A stretch of DNA of 64,000 nucleotides from the NCBI RefSeq assembly GCF_037975245.1, contig NC_092578.1, positions 806,001-870,000 of the forward strand, in the 5' to 3' direction. Source of the DNA: Apostichopus japonicus. Taxonomy: Eukaryota > Echinodermata > Holothuroidea > Aspidochirotida > Stichopodidae. Below are positions 50,169-64,000 of this stretch, piece after piece. The first letter of the stretch is position 1. Every line of letters starts with the position of its first letter. Below the pieces are notes generated by a model. The model made no database searches and was not told the origin of the DNA. It saw nothing but the letters and a program-made list of their open reading frames with translations. The position numbers and the translations under genes are program-made.

Positions 50169-53100
50169 ATGGAGCCAGAAAAGAAAAGCAAAAAGAAACA
50201 CAAAGGGAGAAGACCGAAACCAATAACTCCAAAACCTTGGAAAGCCAATGAGCCTATGCAGAGTGTGTTGATGTGGGGCGTAAACCATACGGTAAGTTTA
50301 TTTTCTCAAATAGCAATACATTCCCTCGTAGGAGTTGATAATCTTATATGATATACCAGAGTGAATGACCCATTCCAGAGGTTAAAGCATGAACACAGCC
50401 AGTACTTAGTTTGTATTTCCAGCTATGCATTGCACCACACTGTATTCTGTTTACTTCTACTTTGGACCAGCCCTTCAAAAGCCCTAGCAATTCACTGGAA
50501 TTCTTTCCCTCTTAAACAGACTCAGGAGTATGCATGACGTTGTTCCCTGGAAAAATCTTTCAGTTCCTATCATGCTATCTATATCACATCATGTAAAAAC
50601 CCAGTACATAAGCTGTAGCATTTCTCCCAGGCAAAATATACTTAATTAGATCATTTTCCACAGTATTTTCCATTGTTAAAGTATTTCAGAAAAGAAAAAA
50701 GAAGAAGAAAGAACTAAGGTGTGAAAGGTCTGGTAGAGTTGATCCAATTGGTTACAGTGGTTCTATTTATAGGACAAATTAGGGCAGACCATTATGGTGG
50801 GGTGTCACATTTATGTAAATTGATGCCTTTCATTGCTCACATAGTAAAAGTAGTTTTCGGAGTAAGCTTGCCTGCTGTTTAGAGAGAAAGCAAATCATAC
50901 TTCTCCATTATTAATATCTCCTTTATCTCTGGAAGACACTAAATAGCTACTCAAAGTTTGGCGGTGGTATAGGGTTGACAATTCTGACTAGACTTTGTGC
51001 AGGTTTGAGCCCACTCAACTTATCCTTGTAGTACTGTATGTGTAACATAAACCCTATGAAATACAACTCTGTTCTTTGGCAAACCTTGTAAGAATTGTGT
51101 CTAATGGTGTACTGTATCCGTCTTAATGGACTGTCAGATTGATCAAAACAGGAACCTGGCAGAGCTAGTCCCTTCTTGAGGTCACAGGGTCACTGATGTA
51201 CAGGAAATCATATTTGTTACAATAGGAAATACAGTATCAAAGATTATCAAAGACCCTCTTTGATTGGTTGAGCTTGATGAGCTGGGAGTGCTATTCTGGG
51301 ATACAGTGTCCAATTACAGTATAGATTAAATCCATGGTTGGTGTTGTTTTGTTGAAGTGAAGTGCACTGTTGCTGGGCATCTGCAACCAAGAAAAACGGA
51401 TCAGCATGTCCTTTGAAAAAGCTGTTGATTTAGGGACAAATTGAATATTATCAATATTAATCCTTGTCACAGTATAAGAAGGTTGGATAGAAGGTAGGAT
51501 AGCCACTAAAAGCAGAAATTCATAATGCATTCTAAAATATGTTGACAATAAAGGAGCCTACTATTTGCAATACTGTATGTTTATTATGGACATACACTGT
51601 ATTGTGTTCCTGGTTAAGCTTGTAAAGTATGCTGTACTGTAGCTATTGAGAGTATACATGGACAGTCTACAGACCAGTGCAAAGTTACACTGTATACATG
51701 TGTATCCCAGTCTCTGGTGTGTACTGTATACTGGTGTAATGATGTATAGTAGTGTGTAATGATAGCATCAGCATGTCATTACACATTTCCTGTCTCATGT
51801 TTTGCTGGTCTGGTCATAACTATTTAGAATTTGGAAAGTCTTCCTTGTAATCATCAGAGTTATGAAAACCATGTAAACATGAGATCCGTACACCCTCACT
51901 ATACATTACGTCAGATTCAGGAAGAAAACTACTCATGTTACATCATTGAGACAGCAATACAGTTTAGCATTCTGGTTTATGATTAAATTGAGTTTTGGAA
52001 ATATTCAAACATGTATAGTTTATATGATTTGACATTTTGGATCATGTGATGAAATAAGCAACATTTTCTTGAAGTTTAGATGTGTATACCTTGAAACACC
52101 TTGCTTATGTCAGATCTGTGTCTTATTTTGTTGTTCCACAACTTACCTCTTGCCACCACAAGTATGTATTTCACGCTCTTTCCAAGACAATATGAAGACC
52201 CGAAGTAGCAAATTTCATACGTATGCTAGAACTTTGCCATTTGAAAGACCATTACCATTATTTTGTTTAAGATAAGAATGGTTGGTTACAAAAAAAAAAT
52301 GGATGGCAGACCATTCATAACTGTAGAAACTGAACTCTTTCTGTCTTGCTGCTTGTAAATACTGTGACTTGTTCAGTGCCTGGGATCTCAAAATGTTTGG
52401 AAATAGTGTGCATAGTTATATAGGGATGTTGCTATGTGAGATTCCACCAGCAAAATAATTTTGTTTCCAACAAAATCTGATGACCATGGCATGATTCATT
52501 GTTTGTTTGTGAATTTGTTATAATTTGTGAAGTGTCTTGCTTTGTGTTCGTGATTGTCAGTTAGAATATCAGGATTGGTTTAGGCTGGTTTACGAAAAGA
52601 TGTCAGGAGCAAACATGCATTGATGCATATATATCACTGATATTGTAATATTGTAACAACACTACTAATTGGGTCTTATTGATGGACCATTGGACTGTCA
52701 ATTAACATCAACGTTATTACCTATTTGACTGTTAAACATGACACAATCACGACACATCCTACCAGGTGTCTATTTTACAATTAACAGGAAATGTAATTTG
52801 ATCAAAGAGCAGAGCATGACTCACACTGGTGTCTTTTCTTCATGCTTGAAAACTATACTGTGCAGTACAGTTTAAATGCTACATACAGTACAGTACAGTT
52901 TAAATGCTACATACAGTACAGTACAGTTTACATGCTACATACAGTGCAGTACAGTTTAAATGCTACATATTGTACAGTTTAAATGCTTCATACAGTACAG
53001 TACAGTTTAAATGCTACAGTACATACATACAGCACAGTTTAAATGCTACATTCAGGACAATTTAAATGCTACATACAGTACAGTACAGTTTAAATGCTAC

Positions 53101-56100
53101 ATACAGTATAGACTGAGTACAGTAAGCACTGTTTTCTAAACCCTAATTCACTACTTGGATTCCTTGGAATATAATGAGTCCTTCAAATTTAGATGTATTA
53201 TCTTGAAAGGGCACTGTAATAACTCCATTGCTTCAGCTACCATGAACCACATAATATAACTACTATCAATTATAAGGCAGCTTCATTCAACAAAGAACAT
53301 GGACTCAAAACCCCAAATTATCAGCAGATATACCATTCTCAGTACCTGTCTAATTCACCTGAACTGTGGCAATGTAAATGTGACAGAATAACTTACTAGT
53401 AGATTCACTTTTGAAATCTGAACCGACTAGAGGTAGTTAGTAAACAACTGAGCACTGTCTAAATTATGATCTCATGACTACATTAAAGGCCAAGTGAAAG
53501 TCTTAAAATACATTTACTGGAGTTGAAAAGAACAGAAAGAGGCAAGCATAAATTCCGATGTGCATATTTTGTAGGTGATTTGACACTGGATAGAACATCC
53601 CAACTTCAACACCTGTATTGGTAGTCACTAGTCAGGGAAAAAAAATTTGCAGTGGAAAATCATTCATTTTCTCAAATCAATCTAGTCAATGGTCACATTT
53701 TCAGGTATTGATTTAATGGATCCTGATAACTGCCCAAGACAGATGGAATTGTAGTATAATGACTGTAAAACTCTCCAGAAAAACTTACAAATTAGCACAA
53801 AAATGTAAAAAATTCCAGACATGGCAATAGTACAGTGCTTTTACCACTTGTTCAGGGCTGATGACTATTGAAAATTAAAGTTTTGAATTCAGTTCCTTTA
53901 AGTGCCACATAACAGGACCCCCCTCATCCCCTAACCCCCCCCCCCATTTTCTTCTTCTTGTGAACCACTCAGTGGATCCTGTTGTAAACAGAATAAAATG
54001 GACACATAACAAGTTTCTCAGAAATTGTATTGCATTAATTAATACACATCAAGTAGGGAATAAAAAACAGAGAATGCTGATGAGTGATTAACTTTTGTAA
54101 TATTTAATTTGGTCATCATGTAGTATCTATGCCTTTTTTTTCTGCCAGGTCACAGAACTATGTTCTCTAGACATTCCTGTCATGCTGATGCAGGATGACT
54201 TCAAAGCCTATAGCAAGATCAAAGTGGACAATCACCTCTACAACAGGTCAGTAGCCAATCAGATTTGGTCTTTTATTCAGGGAAATGTACAAAACAACCA
54301 CACAGAAGCAAAGAAAGAAGGGAGGATAAACCTGTGAAAATTGATTGTTTGCATTTTAAAAAAGGAAATACATATAGTGTTCATTTTCAAAAACTTGGAA
54401 CTTATTTTAAGTTGCTTATCTGATGAATCATGAAAAATGAGAAGGTTTCACCATGGATGTAAAAACTGTTTTACCTCCATGGTTTCACCAAGCTAATTTT
54501 GTCAAAAACAATTAATTAATTAAAAAGTTAATGATCGAAAGTATCAAATATTTATCCGCTGAAGACAACTTTCATTCATGTATTCTGTTACACTGTGTTT
54601 CTTGATTTAAACAAGCCAATGAGAGAAGGCATTGTAATGCATGTTCTGTTCCAGTGAAGCGCTTGTTGCTAGTAGAACAGCTGAACGTCGATGCGACTAG
54701 CAGACTACTGACAACAGTAATAACTGTTCAAAACCTAGCATATATGGTCATCCAAAGTACTACACTTGGTATCACAGACCTTCTATCATCTTCACAATGT
54801 CTCTCTGACTAGGCCTGATAGTGTAACTTCATCAGAACTAGGTCTCTGACTAAGCTACTGATATTATACTAAGAACTAGGTTTCTACCTCTAATACTAGT
54901 ATGCATACTGTACTAACAGTAACAGTTAGCTCAAGTCCTAACTGAAGTTGGATGAAGCTGATGCAAGGAACACTGGCATATATATATGCAATCTCGCTTC
55001 TTAAAGTCCTACGCTATGAAAATAGTTGTCCGGTGATAAAATCTAACACAGAGGAAGAACTAAGTCAAGTAGAAAACAACAGCCTACAACTATCTAACAG
55101 GATTAGCATATGTGCTATATGCAGTATGCATACCTTACCAGTACAGAATACTGCTGACCGAGCTAAATAAATACAGGCCATGAGGCAGTTATTTTTACGA
55201 CCACGAATGTGGGAGAACCCCACAAGGGCTTGTGGAATACATCATATCAGATGACTTCTAATTCAACATTTTAACTCAAAAAATAGAATCTATAACTAAA
55301 CTTCAACATCATGCATGTGTCACACCACTTGACACTGTTGCTGTTAGTTTTGCATATATACTAAACTCACATCTAGACGTGGTGTAGCTCTTATATTAAA
55401 AATCGGTTTTTCTCAAAGTGCTGTCAAAATTTTACCACTTTTATGTCGTTTCCATTGGTTCATCCATGAACAATATTGGTGGTTCATTGGATTAATTAAT
55501 TAATTATGATAAGTTTTAAAATGCTATGCAAAATGCTATGCAAAATGGGCAAATTGCTATACAAGTGTAAAGATGCATAGCACTGTTTGGAACACAGAAA
55601 CCGTAGTGTTTTATTTTGAATTGGAACACTAAATTATTCCCTAGGTCATTAAAACAACAAATTTCACTGCATAAGATATTAACCAAATAGATTTGAGTGA
55701 CTGAAGTTATAGACATACCTACAAAGAGGTGTGGGTACTTGAGAATGATAGGGGGTGGGTGGGGAGCGAGGAGTAGTAGGCAGTGACCAAATGCAGTATC
55801 TATAGCACTACTCTCATAACTGTCTCTCATCTACGATACCCATAAATGTGAGTGATGATTATTCTTAATGGAATATTTGCAAGTAAGGAGGAAGTGTAGA
55901 GTTCACTGGGTTATAGGAGCAGGCAACATGAAAGATGGACAGATCATTTTAGAACAGATGTACATCAGAAAGTGAAAGTTGGAAGACAAATCATTAGTAT
56001 TTGGTCATAAATATAAAAACTAAAAGTTCATAATCATTCTGCAGCGATTATCTTATATATAAACAGGATATTAATTTATCAATTATTCACTCTGTTGGAG

Positions 56101-59100
56101 GTGATCGGAGCAGCTTTCACTTTTGAAGAAAATTGTACAACGTGCACTTGATTCACCTCTTGGGAAGGAAGTCACTTTATAGAGATAGTTGTTTTGTATG
56201 TTCCCCAATAGATGTAAGATGGCTATATACATGTTTGTCATGCTGTAGTACTTAACAGAACATACCAGCAATGAGATCAGGTTACCATCCATTCAGACAA
56301 GGGTTGATGATCAAGGTAAGGTCATCACTAGGATTAATGCAAACAGATCTTTCATTATACCATGATACAACAAATGCATGCATACATGTATCCCTTGATG
56401 CTACATATGGTCATTGACTAATAATCTAGCTAATACTCACTCCCATGTCTTCTCACTCATAGAGCATTCTTGCCTTACCATTTCTAGAGCTATCTGTTTT
56501 AGCACTGTTCTCCCCACGGTAGCAGCCTATCTTCTGGTCTACTACCATCCTAATTGTAGCCACCACCCCCTACCCCCAGCCCCTCTTCCACTAACTAAAG
56601 TATCTAGTGAGAGTCCAAGTTACCTATCATTTTGAATAGAGATGTTTCATTATGGTGACTATATCCAGACGCTATACAGTGTGTTTTGATAACTACTGAA
56701 GCATAGAAGATTAGCCACTTCAACCTGACACACAAAGCTTACTATATTCCTTCTCTCTTACCTTCCTACTAAATATATTCCTTCTCTCTTACCTGCCTGG
56801 TATCCCTCTTAATCCTTCTTCTTTGCAAAACTAATGTGTACAGTATTAAGACAAATTTTCACAATACACTTTGAGTCTTCATGTATCAGACAACATTTGA
56901 AACTATACAGAGTAAATACTGAGTATAGAGTGGGTGGGTTTTTTTTTTGGAGGGGGGGGGGAAGGGGGGAGGATCAGGAAATCTTGCTTAGGGGTGAATG
57001 GATTCAACAACACTTGAAGATTTCTAGTACTTTCATTTAAACTGAAAACATTTGAAGTGCAATCTTGTACACCTTAAGAGTCGTTTGATAATGAAGATGT
57101 TGTGAAATATCCAGGCAGAAATTACTGTGACCTTATTCTATAATTGCATCACTGTAAAAGGACGATAATTAGATCGATACTTGGGCTGTCTGCAGAAATG
57201 ACGTCAATCAGTGAAAACCACAGAGCTCATGAATAACCTCACTCTTAAATTGGGTGTAAAATTACAGACCTGGGAATACTTAAAAAAAGGAGATTGTTTT
57301 GGAATCTAAGGCTGGATGCAGAATATATTAGTCAGTTATTGATGTTTGAGTTCAAGAGGAATTGTCATTGCACTGTCTTGGTTTACATGATCTGGTGTCC
57401 ATGTTGAAGCAGGGGAGCTATTATTATATATGTAAGCAAGTTGTGAAATGGCTGGACTAAGGTCAAAGTTGATTATTTCAAAACATTGATGTCAACTTAT
57501 AGTAGCTGCAGCACTGGTGGAATTCAATTCACACCCTGCTGATATAATGGTCTTACTTCAAAGACATGAAAGTTAACAGTTTGGTTGATGACACTGTCAT
57601 GGCAGTTGATTTTAAAATGTCTGTGGTCTTCATAGTAACGTACATTTATTCATAGAAGAAGATACTAATTTTACTGAAAAAAAGGTGCATTTTGATACAG
57701 CCTTGAATTGTGAGTTCATTGAAAACAAATTAAACATTCAACAATCTTAACTTACCTGTCTCCTCACAACCACAGCAGCCTCGCTCTACCATGCCTAGAT
57801 TTAACTGGTAATCTTTCAATGTGGTAACATACATTTAAGGGAAGCAATAGGGGAAAGTGTTCAAAAATTGAGAAATTTGAAGAACACCCCCCCCCCCCCA
57901 AAAAAAAAAGGGATGTAACAAAAAGAAAATGTCTTTATGCTTTTTCATATTTTCTGAATAATGTTATCAAATGTTCAAAAGAGAGAGAAGATATATAGTT
58001 AATTATATTATAGGATTATAAAATATTTGACTGAGTTGAATAAAGCATTCACTGTTATGCACTCACACCAATTAAAACTAACCACTCAGAAATTAAATTT
58101 ATTTTGACAATATTGGCAAAAGTTATTATTCACATACAGTGCAGTGCAGTGTCCAGGCTTATAAGTTTTCAACAAATGATTTATATAGTTCGTTAGATTT
58201 GCATAGACAAATCGTCACAGCTCCAGTCTTATGTCAAGCTTTATACCTTTAACGAGTAAACAACAATACCAGACAGATTGGCATTCTCTATATCACCACA
58301 ACCCTGATTTAGTATTCTAGTGTCAATATTACAGTACACTCAATTTGACAACAGCCAAACATTGGCTCCCAAAGTCCATTATTTCACACACCCTTGCTTC
58401 TGTCATTCTTGGGAACTTTTTCCTTCCGGAACCATTGACCTATGAATTATCTGACTTCAATTGTTTTGGGAAACAACAACACCAGCAGGGCCTAGTAAAA
58501 TTTGTTTTTCACAATTTCTTCTTTTGGAAAATCATACTTTTAAGACTTTCTTTTGCACTAGAGCACGGGTGTCCGCAGAACGGCCTGTGGGCAAACTGTC
58601 TGTGGCTCAAGAAAAAGATACAAAAACCCTATTTATGCAAATTATGGAACTTTCAACAATTTCACAACATTTTGTATTAAAGGTATTATCATTTACTTTG
58701 TGAATATAATGTTATATTTTCATTGAGTCCCAGGAGTAGGTGCAGTACATCAATAAGCATTGCAACCTGCAGATTGGGTACAAAGTTTTATTGTGGTCCA
58801 TAAAATTGATATTGTACCCATCATCTACACTAGAGTAACTTAGTAGATTCCCTTCATTTAATAACAGTATGAGTGCAATGCTTATATTATACAAACACAG
58901 AATGAGGTGGCATGGCTATAATACAATAATACACCAAATCCTACTGTGTAAGCTCCTATTAGAAGTGGGAATATTAAAAGAACACCCCTTCCTAGCCTTT
59001 CACGTCTCTACCATGAATCATTCAAACTCTACACATAACTGTGTTACCAAAATGTGAAGTTATCATATGCCTTTGACTAAGCACTGTAGTATTTGAAATC

Positions 59101-62100
59101 AGAGTTTTACCAACAAAAGAAAGCTATTTTTAACCTCTGTTGGAAAGAAATGTTTTCAATGAGCACAAGGCTTACAATCCTTTGCCATGTTTTATTGCCA
59201 TTCACTGAATCACTGCACATTCAGTGCAATGCCCAAATACATTGCCTGTGGCTTGAAACATTCTTGGCAGATTTCCAAGAGGAGTTTGTACCAATTTAAA
59301 CTCCAATGCAATGTAGCAGGGAGCATAAAGCTGTCATTGAACAAACAATCATGATTGTCTAACATGTCCATTTGTCATTTAAAATTTGGAAGTGAAGTGT
59401 TGCCTTGATGAACTCACACCTACATCAGACATTAGTCTAACATCCTGCCTGTACATAAATTCAGCAGCTTGCTTCATTCTTGTGGTCAGTGTGACCAATG
59501 GTTCGTCATCCACATTCAAGTATAAACATCTGCTGCTGGGTTTAACCACATGCTTATTTAATATGCTTTGAAATCTAATGTTACAATGAACATATTGTTT
59601 AGTCACAATCAATTGAATGGAGGTTGAAATGCTCATACAGTGTACATTTTGTCCTTGATATACCCTTTGGAGTTAAGTTAGTTTAGTAACCTCAAAATGT
59701 TGATGTGGATGACCACATGATGAGTTCATGAAGCAAAACCAAACACCACGAAATATTTATCCTTAATTTTTAGAATCTAAACATACCAAGCAATAATTAC
59801 ATTTTTTACTGAAGTATTAAGGCAAACAGAAGTCCAAAACCTTCTTATAAGGCATGAAACTTTACAAGTGTTTATTTGTACAGTTCTGGTCTACTATCAA
59901 CACAATGACATTAATGTGTGATAACATTCAAAGGTTATGTGAGTGGGTATAGTCCCGTGTTGGGAACAGTTGACAATTCAAATCCTTGTTGCTTGTCTTT
60001 GAACTTAACTGAAGAGCCATTATCGGAAAACTACTCTTTATGAAATAACAAGTTGTGAAGTTAGCAAACACTCTTGCCTGCCTATGATTGTGTTGTGTTT
60101 TTTAGGTGCTCTATGCCAGTTTGCCATGTCAGTGATTGAGCATAACATTCACATATACTGACAGGTGTAACTCATTAAAGATACTGAGATTTTCATCTTG
60201 TTCAATGAATAAGCCACCTGATGCCATATCATGAACTACATGTATATAACTCACAGGTAGGTATTAGGAAAATTGCCTATACCATACTGTGACACTAAAT
60301 GCAAAATTGTCTTTGAGGGGAAGGAGATGCGGAGTAGATGGGGGAAGGGAGGGAGGGAGGGGAAGGAAGAGAGGGAAGGTGGCAGTGACTGATGAATTGT
60401 GTTGTTTAAAACATTCAAAGTGATTATGAAATAGAGGAAGTTTGATGTATTTTGATATGGTAGAAATTATTATTATTATTGTTGTTGTTAAGAGGAAAGA
60501 GTTCACAGTCGATGTTTGGATCTGTATGAGGCTGCGGCAATGTTTACATCTGATTGAAAACTTAAGAAAAAGGAGACCGAGTAGCTGAAAACCACTCAGT
60601 GTTCATTTCACTGTGTAAAATGTAATAACATGCCAATGTATATTATACAATGAGCCTAACCACAGATCATCATGTACTGTATGTTACTAGGCATTAATAT
60701 TCTATGTATAGGAATGTGAGAGACACTGCAATAAATTATGGACACAAGTGTAGCATATTATTTATTAAATGACATATAGTAGTCATCATATAAATTATTA
60801 ATTTTAGAGGAATCTTACTCTGCACCTTCATTGTCTGATATTCTAAAATCTTTGCAATTTGCCCATTTTTTTTTTGTCGTTGTCTGCATTTTTCTTTTGA
60901 CAACTGACTGTCTATTAACCACAATCTAAAAGAAATCTTAAAATATGGCAAGATTGACATGATATTGTATATGCCAAACCTAACTGAGAAATCCTGTCTA
61001 TGACGTATATATATGCTGATTTTAACCTTGCTGATAGTACACAGATTTACTTCGCTCCTCACTTACCTGTCTCCCCACAACCTTAGATAATGTTAAAGCC
61101 AACCTAACTGAGAATTCCTGCCTATATGCTGATTTTAACCTTGCTGATAGTACAGAGAACTGTTACACCTCGATCAGTCTTAATTATGACACTGTGAAAA
61201 CTGACTCTTATGACAGAAAACTGGTGGAAAACCACTGCATATTTCCAGGGTGATAATTACCAGCAGTGAACTCTCATTATCTGTATAAAATGACAGAAGA
61301 TTGAATGAACTTGTCAGATACATCTAAACAAGTTGTGATAAGTTGGACATATAGAGAGATCTGTTAGTAGCCTTAAATGTTAACAGTTAACTTACACCAT
61401 GTATTAAGTAAACATACACTGCAATTAAATTTTGTTAGCAGTCTCACAAGCTTGTGTTAATGTTGGATCCTTTCCAATTATGCCTTGGTTCTTGATGCAT
61501 AATTCGTCCTTTCACTTTCCTGAGGCCTTCTTTCCTCTAGTCATGCATTATTTCAACACGTCACTAGTCAAGCCTGTCCGTTGAAAACAACTTCAATGCT
61601 ATTTGGGTGAAGTTGCTCAATGCATGCTTTACCCTAGGGCTGTATGTCCAATCATTGAAGAATAAGATGAAAATATTACTAAGCCATACAGGAACGATCA
61701 CAGGATCTGACAAATAGAATCATTGGGGTGTGCTGGTTAAAGGTTGATTAAAACAAAAATGATAGCCATCTGGGAATGGAGCTAGAATTAAAGAACTTCT
61801 GTTGGGGGTTTCTGTCATTAAAAAATACGGCTGTTCCTAACCAAAGAAAGAAAGAGAAGAGGCGGGCAAAACACTTCAGGCTGCTCTCTAAATTGTGCGG
61901 TCTTGGTGTGAGAACTATTTTAAATTGAGGTCAGAATATGATGAACACAATCTTTGGAGAGAACTGTCTCGTGAAAAAGTAATTCAAGTATTGGTGTCCA
62001 TTCCTTTTATTGGAATGGGCTTGATATCAAATTTCATTTAGATAGGTTTCTTCTTTCCTTCCAGAATTTGCCTTCAGTGCTACAAATTTGTTGTTTTGTA

Positions 62101-63586
62101 TATACTTCCTGAAAATGTTGTTTAACTGACATAGCACTGTTTTGCCTTCACAGTATTTCCTTACACTTCGCATACAGAATGGTGATCTTCTCATCAATTG
62201 TTAATTTTGCACTGATGACCCAAAACACTGCTAAGGTAGCATTGCGAAAACTGAGAACGCAAATACTGTACTAGTATTTGTATGGATGAATATTTAAAAT
62301 TTAATTTTCAAAGTACGAGGAATTCAGGACTGGGAAACAATACCTGATGTAGCTGCACTTAGAACATCTAATTAAATTATGCAGAGCAAACGTGCTTGGT
62401 GTGGAATTCTTATTCTTCAGCAATTTTGTGACTAGACGTTATTTTGTAATATTGCCCAAACCAAGAACATTGTGCATACATTTGGAAGACAATGTTTACA
62501 TAGTTTGATAAAGTCTTTTCATAATTTTGCATATTCTTTGTGTTTTCGTTCTCATATTATTCCAAAATTCAATGTGATTATTGAACAGCACCCTTTCGAA
62601 GGCATCGGTTTACTTGGCTCGGTAAATTTGTTGCTTTTTTCTTCTGTTAAGTTAATTTCATTGTTGTAACTTTGTGTACTGACCACTGTGACCAGCTGGT
62701 ATTCCAGACACATATATGAGGTTGAAATACTGTTTCAGGTTAGAGAGAGGACTAAATGATGCATGTCTTGTTTCCCTATTCTTTGTTTTCAGAGAGAATC
62801 TTCCAAGCCATTTCAAGGTCAAAGAATACTGCCCGATGGTATTTAAAACTCTCCGTAGCCGATTCACTGTGGCAGAAACAGAGTACCGGGTAAGAAGAGG
62901 ATGAGTTCTTATCATTAGATTTGATTTCAATCTCAAATAGTTCATTCAACAAGTATAGTCTGCAGTTAACACATAGTAGTGGTTGATTTGGGTCAAATAA
63001 TGACAAATATGTTCAACTTGGGGGATTATTATGAGTCATATTCGAAAGATTTGTAATTTTTTTTTGTTTTGGGGGTGATATACAGTTTACAGTTTTCATT
63101 TGTGATATACAGGTAGAAGCAGAATTTTCTCTTGAATATCCCTGCTGGTTTTTAGGTTGGTTTGAGTGTAAATCTCTGGTTATATTGTTGTTCAGGGTGT
63201 TACAACTTGCAATAAGTGCCCTCAGAACCGAGACAGTAAATATCACGGATTACCACAAACTGTGGTCTGAATCGTACAGTGGGTAGAGCTTAGGCTCATA
63301 GTCTTGAGTACACTGAGTATGAATCCTATTCTTGACAATAATTCATATATTTGCTCTTTCATATTATTTCCCAAGTTTGTTTTTCTGTACACGATTTGGG
63401 TATTTTACTTCTTTCTTTTGTCGTTGTTGGCAGAATTCCTTTACATTCGGACCACCAGAGTACGACAACTCATCCGGTAAAAGTGGGGCCAAATTTATGA
63501 AGACGCACGACAGAAGATTCGTGATCAAGACGATTACGAGAGAAGAGGTTGAAATGATGCACAATATTTTACCAGAGTACCATAAG
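50169..63586 (+). CDS. PIP4K2: Phosphatidylinositol 5-phosphate 4-kinase type II, N-terminal part (cut by window end)
   Basis: Exons: 50169-50291, 54149-54246, 62793-62889, 63434-63586, and more beyond the window. They join in phase and give the first 157 residues of about 400. The enzyme phosphorylates PI5P at position 4 to make PI(4,5)P2, in the cytosol, on internal membranes and in the nucleus. The start is the ATG at 50169, in an exon that begins after an acceptor at 50145. Recognisable type II motifs are a Lys-rich N-terminus ([11 protein letters not shown]), [48 protein letters not shown] and the kinase-core strand DRRFVIKT, whose Lys is the expected ATP-contacting residue. The exon breaks after NHT and before ENLP and NS match those I recall for vertebrate PIP4K2 genes. 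Intron 2 is about 8.5 kb. The catalytic and activation loops lie outside the window, so activity and isoform cannot be judged. Confidence 0.96.
50292..54148 (+). other. First coding-region intron of PIP4K2
   Basis: The intron runs from donor GTAAGT to acceptor CTGCCAG. It is AT-rich with a CAGTACAG-type minisatellite at about 52860-53112 and a poly-C run near 53937-53945. No conserved exon is seen inside on either strand. Confidence 0.6.
52860..53112. repeat. CAGTACAG/TTTAAATGCTACATA minisatellite, about nine copies
   Basis: Units of about 21-30 bp alternate (CAGTA)n with CAGTTTAAATGCTACATA. The number of CAGTA steps varies from copy to copy, which explains the uneven period. It lies in the first PIP4K2 coding-region intron. 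Confidence 0.9.
54247..62792 (+). other. Large second intron of PIP4K2
   Basis: About 8.5 kb without a convincing coding sequence on either strand. It contains short duplications (a 25-bp pyrimidine-rich block repeated at about 56740-56790, and a 65-75 bp block repeated at about 60974-61160), a poly-C/poly-A junction near 57887-57910 and G-rich tracts near 56950-56975 and 60316-60380. Confidence 0.5.
60974..61160. repeat. Two-copy duplication of a 65-75 bp block
   Basis: CCTAACTGAGAA(A/T)TCCTG(T/C)CTAT, then ATATGCTGATTTTAACCTTG and CTGATAGTACA, occur at about 60978-61041 and again at about 61102-61152. The sequence between the copies includes CTTACCTGTCTCC(C/T)CACAACC, which also occurs near 57752. 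This suggests an interspersed repeat family in the intron. Confidence 0.75.
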
Positions 63587-64000
63587 GTAATCTAATCTGT
63601 ATACAAAGTACCTGAAGTAACCTGAAAGGGTGTGGACTGAGCCGGGAGGGGGGGTAGGGGTATGGGGGAGAAGGTGACCTTTGAAACATCCAGCACTGTC
63701 TGCTTTGTAACTAGTGTAGACGCTGGCCGGAGTTAAATTAAAGTTAATATCAGGGACCTGCCACTGGCAGTCACACTTGGGAAAACGATAAAGTAAACGA
63801 AATAATATAATAAAGACGACACAGTCCGTGCGTTACTTTAACAAAATATATATATCCGTATCCTCTCGTGGTCTACAATGAAGTCCTTGCCTCAGTTTCA
63901 CAGAGGCAAGACTTTTACATAGTTCATTGCACATTGTGAATTGGGTATAAATAGTTGGCAAGCTTTTAAAATAATTAGTCAATTTAGCTAGTTGCCTTTA
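63587..64000 (+). other. Start of the next PIP4K2 intron, to the window edge
   Basis: It begins with donor GTAATC after the codon for Lys in the EYHK motif. No further exon is seen before the window ends. Confidence 0.7.

Noticed and set aside
55200..55245. Short hairpin CCACAAGGGCTTGTGG as a possible structured RNA
   Set aside because: The stem is short with no conserved context; chance is adequate.
58345..58703. Two overlapping plus-strand ORFs of 111 and 80 residues in the large PIP4K2 intron
   Set aside because: There is no recognisable motif and no splice sites that fit, and both overlapping frames are equally open.
1..64000. CRISPR arrays, tRNA or rRNA genes, prokaryotic operons
   Set aside because: The sequence is animal-type spliced DNA. 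The tandem arrays lack the repeat-spacer structure of CRISPR, and no tRNA- or rRNA-like sequence was recognised by eye; a covariance-model search would be needed to exclude small RNAs.

Overview
The window is eukaryotic, AT-rich animal DNA. It holds spliced genes with short GT-AG-bounded exons, kilobase introns, C/G homopolymer runs, many minisatellites and scattered transposon debris. The gene families are metazoan: a polypeptide GalNAc-transferase, an adhesion-type GPCR and a type II PIP kinase. The style of repeats and introns suggests a marine invertebrate, perhaps an echinoderm such as a sea cucumber. That assignment is inference only; no taxon-specific marker was seen. All exon joins were worked out by hand from reading phase and GT/AG sites.

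Layout. 1.0-7.4 kb (+): a near-complete polypeptide N-acetylgalactosaminyltransferase in 11 exons, with unusual catalytic and lectin motifs. 8.6-21.5 kb (+): an adhesion GPCR of about 821 residues with signal peptide, hormone-receptor-like domain, GAIN/GPS region and seven membrane helices; its GPS lacks the usual cleavage tripeptide. Its introns carry a MITE-like element, a long TA tract and a TTCATACAT minisatellite. 25.3-27.9 kb (+): an unrecognised basic protein of 349 residues with a charged C-terminal helix. 30.5-36.0 kb (+): an unrecognised 380-residue type I membrane protein, whose introns hold a dead LINE fragment and an 11-copy 64-bp minisatellite. 39.5-45.5 kb (-): a coiled-coil protein of about 412 residues with an RWD-like C-terminal domain. 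50.2 kb to beyond the window end (+): the N-terminal part of a phosphatidylinositol 5-phosphate 4-kinase (PIP4K2).

The genes have no evident shared pathway; this is an ordinary stretch of animal chromosome rather than an operon or defence island. The GalNAc-transferase acts in Golgi mucin-type O-glycosylation, the GPCR and the type I protein lie at membranes, and PIP4K2 acts in phosphoinositide metabolism. The coiled-coil gene and PIP4K2 are head to head across about 4.7 kb. The type I membrane gene and the coiled-coil gene are convergent. I did not find a clear new biological system. The best leads are the atypical GalNAc-transferase motifs, the non-canonical GPS, the orphan membrane protein, and the palindrome-bearing tandem repeats.
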